The notes under the pieces were generated by a model. The model searched no databases. It was not told where the DNA came from and saw only the letters and a program-made list of their open reading frames with translations. A stretch of 64,000 bases of DNA from JAJYRX01 sp041655275 (lineage in GTDB: Bacteria; Pseudomonadota; Gammaproteobacteria; Burkholderiales; Burkholderiaceae_B): contig JBBAFU010000005.1 in NCBI GenBank assembly GCA_041655275.1, forward strand, positions 1-64,000. Reading direction: 5' to 3'. Below are positions 44,327 to 51,964 of the stretch, piece after piece. The translations under genes and the position numbers were made by a program. How positions within the stretch are numbered: position 1 is the first letter of the stretch; the number at the start of each line of letters is the position of its first letter.

Positions 44327-44824
44327 ATGGCTTCAGTGAACAAAGTCATTCTTGTCGGCAATCTCGGGCGTGACCCTGAAGTCCGCTACAGTGCCGATGG
44401 CGCGGCAATCTGCAATCTTTCCCTGGCCACCACATTCGTGCGTCGCGACCGCAATTCGGGCGAGCGCATTGAAGAGACGGAATGGCACCGTGTGGTGCTG
44501 TTCGGTCGCACGGCCGAAGTCGCTGCCGAATACCTGCGCAAGGGTCGTGCAGTGTATATCGAGGGCCGGCTGCAGACGCGCAAGTGGCAGGACAAGGAAA
44601 CCGGCCAGGATCGCTGGTCTACCGAAATCGTTGCTGAACAGATGCAGATGCTGGGCGGGCGCGGTGATGGTGACGGCGGCCGCGGGGCGGACTTTGATGA
44701 TTACGCCGGGGGGCGGGCCTCGGCGCCTGCCGCCCCGCGCGCTGCGCCCGCCCCGCGCAAGACCGCTTCGCCGGCCCCGGCGGATGATGGTTTCATGGAT
44801 GGCCCGGACGATATTCCGTTCTGA
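44327..44824 (+). CDS. ssb: Single-stranded DNA-binding protein
   Basis: The 165-residue protein has an OB-fold (1-110) starting MASVNKVILVGNLGRDPEVR, a flexible glycine/alanine/proline linker and the acidic tip DGPDDIPF that binds partner repair proteins. It coats single-stranded DNA in replication and repair. It converges with the accessory ParA-like gene, 61 nt apart. Confidence 0.98.
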   Translation: MASVNKVILVGNLGRDPEVRYSADGAAICNLSLATTFVRRDRNSGERIEETEWHRVVLFGRTAEVAAEYLRKGRAVYIEGRLQTRKWQDKETGQDRWSTEIVAEQMQMLGGRGDGDGGRGADFDDYAGGRASAPAAPRAAPAPRKTASPAPADDGFMDGPDDIPF

Positions 44825-44885
44825 TCGCGAATCAGGAGCAGGGTGCCGGCAGACACAGGGCTTGCCGAGGTGGGGTTTTATCGTA

Positions 44886-45872
44886 TCAAGAGAGTTTTTT
44901 TAAGCCGGCACGCACGGTAATGGCTCTAACCAAGGCGGAAAAATCTTCGTAGCATTGCTGTACATTAGCTTGATGTGCACCAATGGCACCATCGGCACTG
45001 CTCAGATAAAACATCGGTTTTCGTGATTCCATTGCCATGGGCATCAAGCTGCGATAGTGCTTGATGCGCTGAATCTGGTTGTCATCATTTTCGCCAGCGC
45101 CGGCTTTGCTCCCCAGGATGCTATCGCGATAGGCCGTTGGTAGTCTCGACTGCCATTTGGCGTACGCCTTGGTCGGTCGTCCAAGACGCTCGGCATGTTG
45201 CATCAGCACGTAGCCGATAGGCTGCATATCGCCTCGCGGCATTACCCCAAGGGCATCAGGTGCCGTCTTGCGTGCGGTTTCCCATGTGTTGCGCCATTTG
45301 AGCAGGCTCGGCCCAAGGTTTTTTAAACCCTGGAGCGAGAACAGGTCTGGTGCTACAGGCATGATCACGTGACTGGAAGCAACCAAAGCCGCCCGGTTGA
45401 TTGCACCCAGATTTGGACCGACATCGAGCAGCACAACATCTGCTTGGTGCCGCCTTGCAGCTTCATCAATAATCCGCCAGAAAGCGGTGGTAACACGAAA
45501 CGCTCGCTCGCGACCTTCAAGACAGCGGGGCCATTCTGTGGATAGGTCATCCTCAATACGAGACAGGGTCAAGTCTCCGATCAGCAGGCCGAGACGATCA
45601 TTCAAGCATTCGATATGTGCCTGAAGAATGTCGCCGGTGCCATCGAATAGGGGTGCGAGTGCGCCGTACATTGTCAGCCGATGTTCATCATCGGGCCACA
45701 AGGCTTCGAGCCGAGATTCGTCCAGTGCCATGATGGACAAGTTGGATTGAGGGTCGAGATCGACGGCCAGCACTCGAAATCCTAGCTCGGCAAACATGAA
45801 AGCGCAGTGGTAGACCAACGAAGTCTTGCCAACGCCCCCTTTGTTGTTGAAAAACACGATGTGCGGTGTCAT
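44886..45872 (-). CDS. ParA/MinD-family ATPase of an accessory gene pair
   Basis: A 328-residue deviant Walker A ATPase with FNNKGGVGKTSL (10-18), Walker A' VDLDPQSN and a Walker B VVLLDVGPNLGA. No N-terminal DNA-binding domain or neighbouring parB is present, so chromosome segregation is unlikely. Similar ATPases occur beside AlbA_2 proteins in accessory loci. Its ATG overlaps the stop of the upstream AlbA_2-type gene (ATGA), with GAGG just before. Base composition is lower in GC than ssb and the genes to the right, and there is no equivalent in the surrounding housekeeping order, which suggests acquisition. Confidence 0.82.
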   Translation of the reverse strand: MTPHIVFFNNKGGVGKTSLVYHCAFMFAELGFRVLAVDLDPQSNLSIMALDESRLEALWPDDEHRLTMYGALAPLFDGTGDILQAHIECLNDRLGLLIGDLTLSRIEDDLSTEWPRCLEGRERAFRVTTAFWRIIDEAARRHQADVVLLDVGPNLGAINRAALVASSHVIMPVAPDLFSLQGLKNLGPSLLKWRNTWETARKTAPDALGVMPRGDMQPIGYVLMQHAERLGRPTKAYAKWQSRLPTAYRDSILGSKAGAGENDDNQIQRIKHYRSLMPMAMESRKPMFYLSSADGAIGAHQANVQQCYEDFSALVRAITVRAGLKKLS

Positions 45873-47071
45873 GCCTCGTCTCTCTGAATGATCGCCGCCA
45901 CCACGCCCGGTTGCACCTCGAAGCGCAGCCGTTCGCCCAGTGCCTTGCGCGCGATCGCAATGCCGGCGCCAAAGCGCTGTACATAGCCGAGCGCTCGCAA
46001 CGCCTCGGCCAGATTGGGGTTGCGGTAGTCTGTAATGCCAGGCTGGCCAAAGTTCTCTGGTGTTACGCTACCGAAAGGGCCGCCCGGGTTGTGAATCTCG
46101 ATGCGGTCGTCAAACCAATACACACGTACCGGAGTATTCGTCGTCTCGTAACTGCGGTGCATCAGGGCGTTACGCACTAATTGGCGCAACGCCTCCGAAG
46201 GATAGGCTTCATGCCAATCCTCTGTTTCTCTGTCACTGAAGCGTACGGTGCGTTGATTGTGCGCTGCAAGCTTTTCTTCCAACTTGCGAATCTGGTCTGC
46301 GACAGTGCCGTGAATCTGCTCTTCATCGATTACAGCCGCAGTCAAGTCTGTGCCGGCAAGCCGAAGGAATTGTGTATACGCCCCTGGTAGCCAGTCAACA
46401 GGAGACCTTCCGATCACCAGAAGACCAAGTACCGTTGGCACGGGGGCACTGTCGCTCAGTATCATTTTGGTGGCAGCCAGTTTTTGCGCATAGCTACGCT
46501 CGTTGGTTTCCAGTACGTCGCGGGCTACCAGAGCAGGTAGGTATTCCTGCTCAAAACGCAGGCGATCAAGCTCATTCAGCTCTGCATCATGTACTGCTTG
46601 TACGTCAAAAGGCTTGTCACGGTAGCGGCGGCGCTCATTGAGAATACGCTCGTCTTGTTGTGAAGCCAGTCCGCGGCGCGGCCCCCAGCGTAGATGGATA
46701 CGCCCCTTGTAGCGCACAGGTGGCGTGTCGCAAGGCCATACGGTGATCACGGCAATGTCATGGCCTCGCAGTATGCGCTTTTCCACCAACAGTGTCGGTG
46801 GCGGTACGGTATTGCCATCAGTCTTGATGTCGGCAAGGCTGCGCAGGAGATCATCGGTAACAGTAAAGCCGTGCACAGGTGTGCCGCCGTCGTGTACGCC
46901 AATCAGTACCACACCAGGCTCGCCGTGCCCCGCCAAATCGTTGGCAAAGGCACAAACGGCCTCTCGCACCTTTTGCGGGGCATTGCCCTGGAATGATTGT
47001 TTGCGCTCGACGCGGTCAGACTCCAGATCAGCCATCATGGCTTCAAGCTGTGCATCGGTGAAATAGCTCAT
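45869..47071 (-). CDS. AlbA_2 (Schlafen-type) putative nucleic-acid-binding protein with HATPase_c_4-like C-terminus
   Basis: A 400-residue protein. Residues 1-130 form an AlbA_2/Schlafen domain: EAMMADLESDRVERKQSF, AVCAFANDL and VVLIGVHDGG. The C-terminal part has ALRQLVRNALMHRSYE, then IEIHNPGGPFGSVTPENF and NPNLAEALRALGYVQRFGAGI, typical of the HATPase_c_4 region of transcription-regulator-like AlbA_2 proteins. It could bind RNA or DNA and hydrolyse ATP. Such genes are frequent in defence islands and type I restriction loci, but no function is proven. It has GAGGGG 8 nt before its ATG, and the ATG overlaps the stop of an upstream remnant frame. Confidence 0.85.
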   Translation of the reverse strand: MSYFTDAQLEAMMADLESDRVERKQSFQGNAPQKVREAVCAFANDLAGHGEPGVVLIGVHDGGTPVHGFTVTDDLLRSLADIKTDGNTVPPPTLLVEKRILRGHDIAVITVWPCDTPPVRYKGRIHLRWGPRRGLASQQDERILNERRRYRDKPFDVQAVHDAELNELDRLRFEQEYLPALVARDVLETNERSYAQKLAATKMILSDSAPVPTVLGLLVIGRSPVDWLPGAYTQFLRLAGTDLTAAVIDEEQIHGTVADQIRKLEEKLAAHNQRTVRFSDRETEDWHEAYPSEALRQLVRNALMHRSYETTNTPVRVYWFDDRIEIHNPGGPFGSVTPENFGQPGITDYRNPNLAEALRALGYVQRFGAGIAIARKALGERLRFEVQPGVVAAIIQRDEA

Positions 47072-47139
47072 CGTTTGTGCCCCTCATCGTCATCAAACAG
47101 CGAAGCCAGTTCCGAAGCCTGACTTGAGTGCTCATGGCT
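47068..47139 (-). pseudogene. Possible C-terminal remnant of a deleted third gene of the island
   Basis: Upstream of the AlbA_2-type gene, a frame bounded by TAG (47142-47140) codes 23 residues including QASELASLFDDDEGHKR and ends in a TGA that overlaps the ATG of that gene (ATGA). It has no usable start codon. The acidic-basic tail and the overlap mirror the coupling of the next two genes. I infer that the upstream part of a translationally coupled gene was deleted. It could also be chance. Confidence 0.4.
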
Positions 47140-47254
47140 CTATTCTCTCAAGAATTCAAGCCTCCTCAAAACTCCCGGGGAAATTCGGAATGCAAGGTCG
47201 ACGGTGGTACTATGAAACCGTCGTTTCTGCGGGGGTGGTCAAGGGGAGGGTCCC

Positions 47255-48238
47255 ATGCGCAATCTCAGCGGCCGTCTGTATGCCGCCATCCGGATCGTGC
47301 TGCTTGCCGTGCTTGTGGTGCCGTCGGCGGCTTCCGCCCGGGATGCCATCGTGCTCGAACCTGTACAGCTCGGGCCGCACAGCTATTATTTCGCGGGTGA
47401 AACAGGCATGGCCAGCCACGAGAACAAGGGTTTCATGTCAAACGCCGGCTTCGTGGTCACGCCGGGCGGGGTGGTGGCCTTTGACACGCTGGGCACACCG
47501 GCGCTGGGCCAGGCCATGCTCGATGCCATCGCCGCCGTGACGGACCAGCCGGTACGCCTGGTCATCATCAGCCACTATCATGCCGATCATATCTACGGCT
47601 TGCAGGCATTCAAGGCGGCCGGCGCCGAAATCTGGGCGCATACCGCCGCGCGCGCCTATCTGCATTCCGATGAAGCCCGGGAGCGGCTCGCACAGCGCCG
47701 CGCCGACCTGGCGCCCTGGGTCGACGAAGACACCCGGCTGGTACCGGCCGACCGCTGGCTTACTTTTGAGGACGGCGGGCCGCTGGTGTTCGACATGGGG
47801 GGCGTGGCCTTGCGCATCATCGATGTGAGCGGCGCCCATTCCCCGGAAGATATCATGCTGTATGTACCGGCCGACGAAGTGCTGTTTGCCGGTGATCTCT
47901 ATTTCAGCGGGCGCATTCCCTTCGTGGGGCCGGCTGACAGCAAGGCATGGCTGGCCGCCCTGGATCGCATGGGCGCGCTCGGCCCGCGAGTGGTCGTGCC
48001 CGGGCATGGGCCGTCATCCACCGATACCGTGGCTGACATGCAGCTCACGCGCGACTATCTGCTTTATATGCGCGAGCAGATGGGTGCGGCCGTGGACGAG
48101 ATGATGGATTTTGAAGAAGCGTATGCGGCGACGGACTGGAGCCGCTTCGAGGCGTATCCGGCATTCGAGGAGGCGAACCGCATCAATGCCTACGGACAGT
48201 ATCTGCAACTCGAGCGTGAAAGCCTCGAGGCCGAATGA
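47255..48238 (+). CDS. Secreted metallo-beta-lactamase-fold hydrolase
   Basis: A 327-residue protein with a signal peptide (cleaved near ASA-RD, residue 29) and the MBL metal motif HxHxDH in SHYHADHIYG. Later ligands are in SGAHSPED, FAGDLYF and VPGHGP. Its layout matches the quinoprotein-relay or SoxH-like periplasmic MBL proteins rather than true beta-lactamases; the substrate is unknown. It has a strong GGGGAGG ribosome-binding site. It reads away from the accessory island. Confidence 0.85.
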   Translation: MRNLSGRLYAAIRIVLLAVLVVPSAASARDAIVLEPVQLGPHSYYFAGETGMASHENKGFMSNAGFVVTPGGVVAFDTLGTPALGQAMLDAIAAVTDQPVRLVIISHYHADHIYGLQAFKAAGAEIWAHTAARAYLHSDEARERLAQRRADLAPWVDEDTRLVPADRWLTFEDGGPLVFDMGGVALRIIDVSGAHSPEDIMLYVPADEVLFAGDLYFSGRIPFVGPADSKAWLAALDRMGALGPRVVVPGHGPSSTDTVADMQLTRDYLLYMREQMGAAVDEMMDFEEAYAATDWSRFEAYPAFEEANRINAYGQYLQLERESLEAE

Positions 48239-48247
48239 GCGTGTGAC

Positions 48248-48367
48248 ATGACAACAGGCGAATGGATTGTCATCGGTATCTTCGTGACGGCACTGGGCTG
48301 CTCTCTTTCATTGTTCCTGTGGCTGCGGCGCCAGATCCGCCGTCAGGACAGTGGACGGCGCCGCTAG
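48248..48367 (+). CDS. Small single-pass membrane protein
   Basis: A 39-residue frame (ATG 48248 to TAG 48367) with a polar start, one hydrophobic helix (WIVIGIFVTALGCSLSLFLW) and a strongly basic tail (RRQIRRQDSGRRR). The topology would be N-out/C-in by the positive-inside rule. It lies 9 nt after the hydrolase stop, so it is probably co-transcribed. Coding status is inferred from composition and position only. Confidence 0.5.
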   Translation: MTTGEWIVIGIFVTALGCSLSLFLWLRRQIRRQDSGRRR

Positions 48368-48437
48368 CGGCCCGGTGTCGACCCGGATCCGGTTTCCTTC
48401 TTCAACCCGATCTTCTTCAACCCGATAACCCTCTCTC

Positions 48438-49376
48438 ATGTCTGCATCCCCGGCCTCACAGGACGTACCCGAACTTCCCGATCTTTCCGACATGCGTTTC
48501 GACGACTGGGTCGAGCGGTGGCTGCCACAGGCCTGGCGGCCCTACGCCCGGCTGTGCCGTCTTGATCGCCCGGTAGGCACCTGGCTCACACTGCTGCCCT
48601 GTCTGGCGGCGCTGGTACAGGCGGCGGACGGCCTGCCCACACTGTTTCGCCTGTTCATCTTCTCGCTGGGCGCCTTGCTGATGCGCGGCGTGGGCTGCAC
48701 ATTCAATGACATCTTCGATCGCGACTTCGATCGCAAGGTTGAACGCACGCGCTTTCGCCCGCTCACCAGCGGGCAGATCACCCTGCGCCAGGCCCTCTGG
48801 TTTGTGCTTGCCCAGCTTGTGGCCTGTGCACTCCTGCTGTTTGCCCTCAATGGCTACAGTCGCTGGCTGGCGGTTGCCCTGGTGCCCATCGTGATCGTCT
48901 ACCCGCTGTGCAAGCGCTTCACCTACTGGCCACAGATCGTTCTGGGCATCGGGTTCAACTGGGGCATGCTCATGGCATGGTCGGATACACAGAATGTGGT
49001 GCCGCTTGCCGCTGTGGCCATGTGGCTGGGCGCCGTCATGTGGCAGGTCGGTTACGACTCGGTCTATGCCTATGTCGACATGCGTGACGACACCATGCTG
49101 GGGCTCAAATCCACGGCCCTGCGGTTCCGGGACAACGGAAAGGCCTGGATCAGCGGCTTTTACCTGGCCACGGTGGTGCTCTGGCTGCTGGCCGGCATCG
49201 GCATGGGCCTGTCCTGGGCATATTACGTGGTGCTGGCCGGAATTGCCCTGCATCTGGCCTGGCAGATGCGGGTGTTCGATGTGGCGCGGCCGGATCGCAG
49301 TTTCCGGCTTTTCCGCAGCAATATGACGGTGGGTGTGCTCCTGGTGATTGCCGCGCTGGGGGGCACGCTGCTTTGA
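48438..49376 (+). CDS. ubiA: 4-hydroxybenzoate octaprenyltransferase
   Basis: A 312-residue membrane prenyltransferase of ubiquinone synthesis with eight to nine helices. The first aspartate motif is NDIFDRDFDRKVERT, and the second is in YAYVDMRDDTMLGLKST. Both bind the Mg-prenyl diphosphate. KTxRPL-like RFRPLTSGQI follows the first motif as in other UbiA proteins. Length is normal, with a 30-residue polar N-terminal extension. Confidence 0.95.
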   Translation: MSASPASQDVPELPDLSDMRFDDWVERWLPQAWRPYARLCRLDRPVGTWLTLLPCLAALVQAADGLPTLFRLFIFSLGALLMRGVGCTFNDIFDRDFDRKVERTRFRPLTSGQITLRQALWFVLAQLVACALLLFALNGYSRWLAVALVPIVIVYPLCKRFTYWPQIVLGIGFNWGMLMAWSDTQNVVPLAAVAMWLGAVMWQVGYDSVYAYVDMRDDTMLGLKSTALRFRDNGKAWISGFYLATVVLWLLAGIGMGLSWAYYVVLAGIALHLAWQMRVFDVARPDRSFRLFRSNMTVGVLLVIAALGGTLL

Positions 49377-49460
49377 ATCGTGCGACAATCTGCACTCGAA
49401 AGGGCTGCCGGCCGCCCCAGGACTGACGGCTCTTGCGTTGAATAAGTAGAAGGGGAAGGC

Positions 49461-50738
49461 ATGCACAGTCCAATCGAATATCTGGCAACCGGCTTGTTCG
49501 CCATCGCCATTGTCCATACGTTTTCCGTGCCCGTATTCGCCCGTCTTGCCAATAAGGGCGGCCCGCATGCCGGGCTGTGGCATCTGCTGTCCGAAGTCGA
49601 AGCGGTGTTCGGCGTCTGGGCCTGTGTCATGCTGGCCTGCATGGCCTTGCTGTCCGGGCTGGATGACGCCGTCAACTATATGGACACGCGCAACTTTGCC
49701 GAACCGGCCTTCGTGTTCGCCATCATGGTTGTGGCCGCCAGCCGCCCCATCATTGAGCTGGTGAACATGCTGGTGCGCAATATCGCACGCGTCCTGCCGA
49801 TGAAGCGCGAGCTGGCACTGTTCTTCGTGACCATGTCCTTCGTGCCGCTGGCCGGCTCCTTCATTACCGAACCCGCAGCCATGACGCTGGCAGCCCTGCT
49901 GCTGCGCGATGCCTATTTCAACCGCCCGGGTCAGGCCGGCTTCAAGTACCTCACCATCGGCGTGCTGTTCGTCAACATCTCCATCGGCGGTGTGCTCACG
50001 GCCTACGCCGCGCCGCCCGTGCTCATGGTGGCGCAGAGCTTCGGCTGGGATACCGCCTACATGGCCACCCACTTCGGCTGGCGCGCGGCGGCGGCGGTCC
50101 TGATCAATGCGGGCATACTCACCTTCATTTCCCGCACGCACCTGCTCGATGGCAGCATCGGCGGCGCCCAGGATGACGGCCGCCCCGTACGCCCGCCCGT
50201 ACCGCCGGCAGTCATCGCCATTCACACCTTCTTTCTGGTCAGCATTGTGCTGTCCTCGCATCACCCGGTGATCTTCCTCGGTTTCCTGATGCTCTTCATC
50301 GGCTATGCCCACGCCTACAGCCGTCACCAGAGTCCGCTCATCATGCGCGAGGGCCTGATGGTGGGCTTCTTCCTGGCCGGCCTGGTGCTGCTGGGCGGTC
50401 TGCAGCAATGGTGGCTGCAGGAGCTGCTCGGCAGCCTTTCGCCCATGGTGCTGTTTGTGGGTGCCACGCTGCTCACGGCGGTCACGGATAATGCCGCGCT
50501 CACCTATCTCGGTTCGCTGGTTGAAGGCACTAGCGAGATGTGGCGCTACATGCTGGTGGCGGGGGCCGTTACAGGCGGTGGTCTGACGGTCATCGCCAAT
50601 GCGCCCAATCCGGCCGGTTTCGCCATCCTCAAGGGCTGCTTTCCCGACGGTGCAATCTCGCCGCTCAAGCTGCTCATGACGGCATCGGTGCCCACGCTCA
50701 TCGCCGCCGGGATGTTCCTGCTGCCCAAGACCTTCTGA
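49461..50738 (+). CDS. Putative Na+/H+ antiporter (DUF1504/PF07399 type)
   Basis: A 425-residue protein with about eleven hydrophobic segments. It has features I associate with the putative Na+/H+ antiporter family: GSFITEPAAMTLAALLLRD and TAVTDNAALTYLGSLVEG with its buried acidic residues, and GGLTVIANAPNPAGF. It would act in the inner membrane; ion specificity is inferred from the family name only. An AGGGGAAGG ribosome-binding site precedes the ATG. Confidence 0.82.
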   Translation: MHSPIEYLATGLFAIAIVHTFSVPVFARLANKGGPHAGLWHLLSEVEAVFGVWACVMLACMALLSGLDDAVNYMDTRNFAEPAFVFAIMVVAASRPIIELVNMLVRNIARVLPMKRELALFFVTMSFVPLAGSFITEPAAMTLAALLLRDAYFNRPGQAGFKYLTIGVLFVNISIGGVLTAYAAPPVLMVAQSFGWDTAYMATHFGWRAAAAVLINAGILTFISRTHLLDGSIGGAQDDGRPVRPPVPPAVIAIHTFFLVSIVLSSHHPVIFLGFLMLFIGYAHAYSRHQSPLIMREGLMVGFFLAGLVLLGGLQQWWLQELLGSLSPMVLFVGATLLTAVTDNAALTYLGSLVEGTSEMWRYMLVAGAVTGGGLTVIANAPNPAGFAILKGCFPDGAISPLKLLMTASVPTLIAAGMFLLPKTF

Positions 50739-50856
50739 GCAGGCCGGGCGGCGGGGGCACGGGCCCGCGAAAACCGCTAAAATGACCTGTTGGCGCGGGC
50801 TTGCGCCCCGGCGTCATGTATGCATGCCCGCAGAATGTTTTCAGGTGAGAGTGGTC

Positions 50857-51147
50857 GTGCCGATTTATGCGTATAAATGCTCGGCTTGTGGTCATGAGCA
50901 AGATGTGTTACAAAAAGTATCAGATCCTTTGCTGGTCGATTGCCCGCAGTGCGGCCGGCCCGCGCTGGTCAAGCAGCTTACCGCTGCGGGCTTCCAGCTC
51001 AAGGGTACGGGCTGGTATGTGACGGATTTCCGTGATGGCGGCAAACCGGCACAGAAAGCGGCACCGTCGGGTGAAGCCGGTGCACCGGCTGGTGACGGGG
51101 GCGGCGGCAGCGCCGCAAGCACCACCAGCGCGGCACCGTCCGACTAG
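50857..51147 (+). CDS. FmdB-family zinc-ribbon protein
   Basis: A 96-residue protein starting VPIYAYKCSACGHEQDVLQ with CxxC pairs at CSAC and CPQC, the FmdB/CxxC_CxxC_SSSS regulatory domain, followed by a low-complexity glycine/alanine/serine tail. GTG 50857 is chosen because MPIYAYKC is the family start and GGTGAG lies upstream. The role is unknown. It begins a run with a DUF502 protein and aspS, a recurring order in proteobacteria. Confidence 0.88.
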   Translation: MPIYAYKCSACGHEQDVLQKVSDPLLVDCPQCGRPALVKQLTAAGFQLKGTGWYVTDFRDGGKPAQKAAPSGEAGAPAGDGGGGSAASTTSAAPSD

Positions 51148-51182
51148 CTGAATGTCAATGCGCTTGCCGGCGCACGAGGGCC

Positions 51183-51899
51183 ATGCGGTTCTTCAAGCGA
51201 TATCTCATCACGGGCCTGCTGATCTGGATTCCCCTGGTCATCACCCTGTGGGTCTTGATGCTGTTGGTCAACGCGCTGGAAAGCGTGGTGCCGGACTTCC
51301 TGCTGCCCGAAGCCCTGCTCGGGGTCGATGTGCCCGGCATCCGCATGGTGCTGGTGGTGCTGGTGGTCTGGGTTTCGGGCGTGCTGGGCGCCAATTTCAT
51401 CGGCCAGGCGCTGGTCGATCGCTGGGAAGGCCTGCTGGGACGCATCCCGCTGGTACGCACCATCTACCATTCGGTCAAGCAGGTCAGCGATACCGTACTG
51501 GCACCCGATGGCCAGGCATTCCGCCATGCCGTGCTGGTGCAATACCCGCGGCGCGGCGTATGGACCATCGCTTTTGTGACCGGAGCGCCGGGCGGTGAGC
51601 TCGCCGATCACCTGGGCTCGGGGGTCATCAACGTCTATGTGCCCACCACGCCCAATCCGACGTCGGGCTTCTTCCTCATGATGGCACGCAGTGAAGTGCA
51701 CTGGCTGGACATGAGTGTCGATGCCGCGCTGAAGTATATTGTCTCCCTGGGGGTGGTCGCGCCACAGGGCATTGCCGGCATCCTGCTGCCCGGACCCGTC
51801 CACGTGCCGCCCGAAGGGCCGCCGCTGGGCCTGTCGGACCTTGGCGGCGAACCGGGCCCGAGCAGCAGCCTGGATGACCGGCACCCGGACGAATCCTGA
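51183..51899 (+). CDS. DUF502 family membrane protein
   Basis: A 238-residue protein with two N-terminal membrane helices (YLITGLLIWIPLVITLWVLM and MVLVVLVVWVSGVLGANFIG) and the DUF502 core IPLVRTIYHSVKQVSDTV and PTTPNPTSGF. The C-terminal 30 residues are proline/serine-rich. Function is not known. It lies between the FmdB-type gene and aspS and is probably co-transcribed with them. Confidence 0.92.
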   Translation: MRFFKRYLITGLLIWIPLVITLWVLMLLVNALESVVPDFLLPEALLGVDVPGIRMVLVVLVVWVSGVLGANFIGQALVDRWEGLLGRIPLVRTIYHSVKQVSDTVLAPDGQAFRHAVLVQYPRRGVWTIAFVTGAPGGELADHLGSGVINVYVPTTPNPTSGFFLMMARSEVHWLDMSVDAALKYIVSLGVVAPQGIAGILLPGPVHVPPEGPPLGLSDLGGEPGPSSSLDDRHPDES

Positions 51900-51964
51900 T
51901 TTCGCGACAGAATCTGACCGCGGGCCGGGTGGCCCGCCCTCATCAATCAACGGAGTGTTTTTCG

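Noticed and set aside
44847..44867. Hairpin CGGCA/TGCCG between ssb and the ParA-like gene as terminator
   Set aside because: Only five base pairs with an 11-nt loop; too weak to support.
48456..50408. Frame of 650 codons on the minus strand opposite ubiA and the antiporter gene
   Set aside because: It is a codon-position shadow with repetitive His/Gln/Gly content and no start context.
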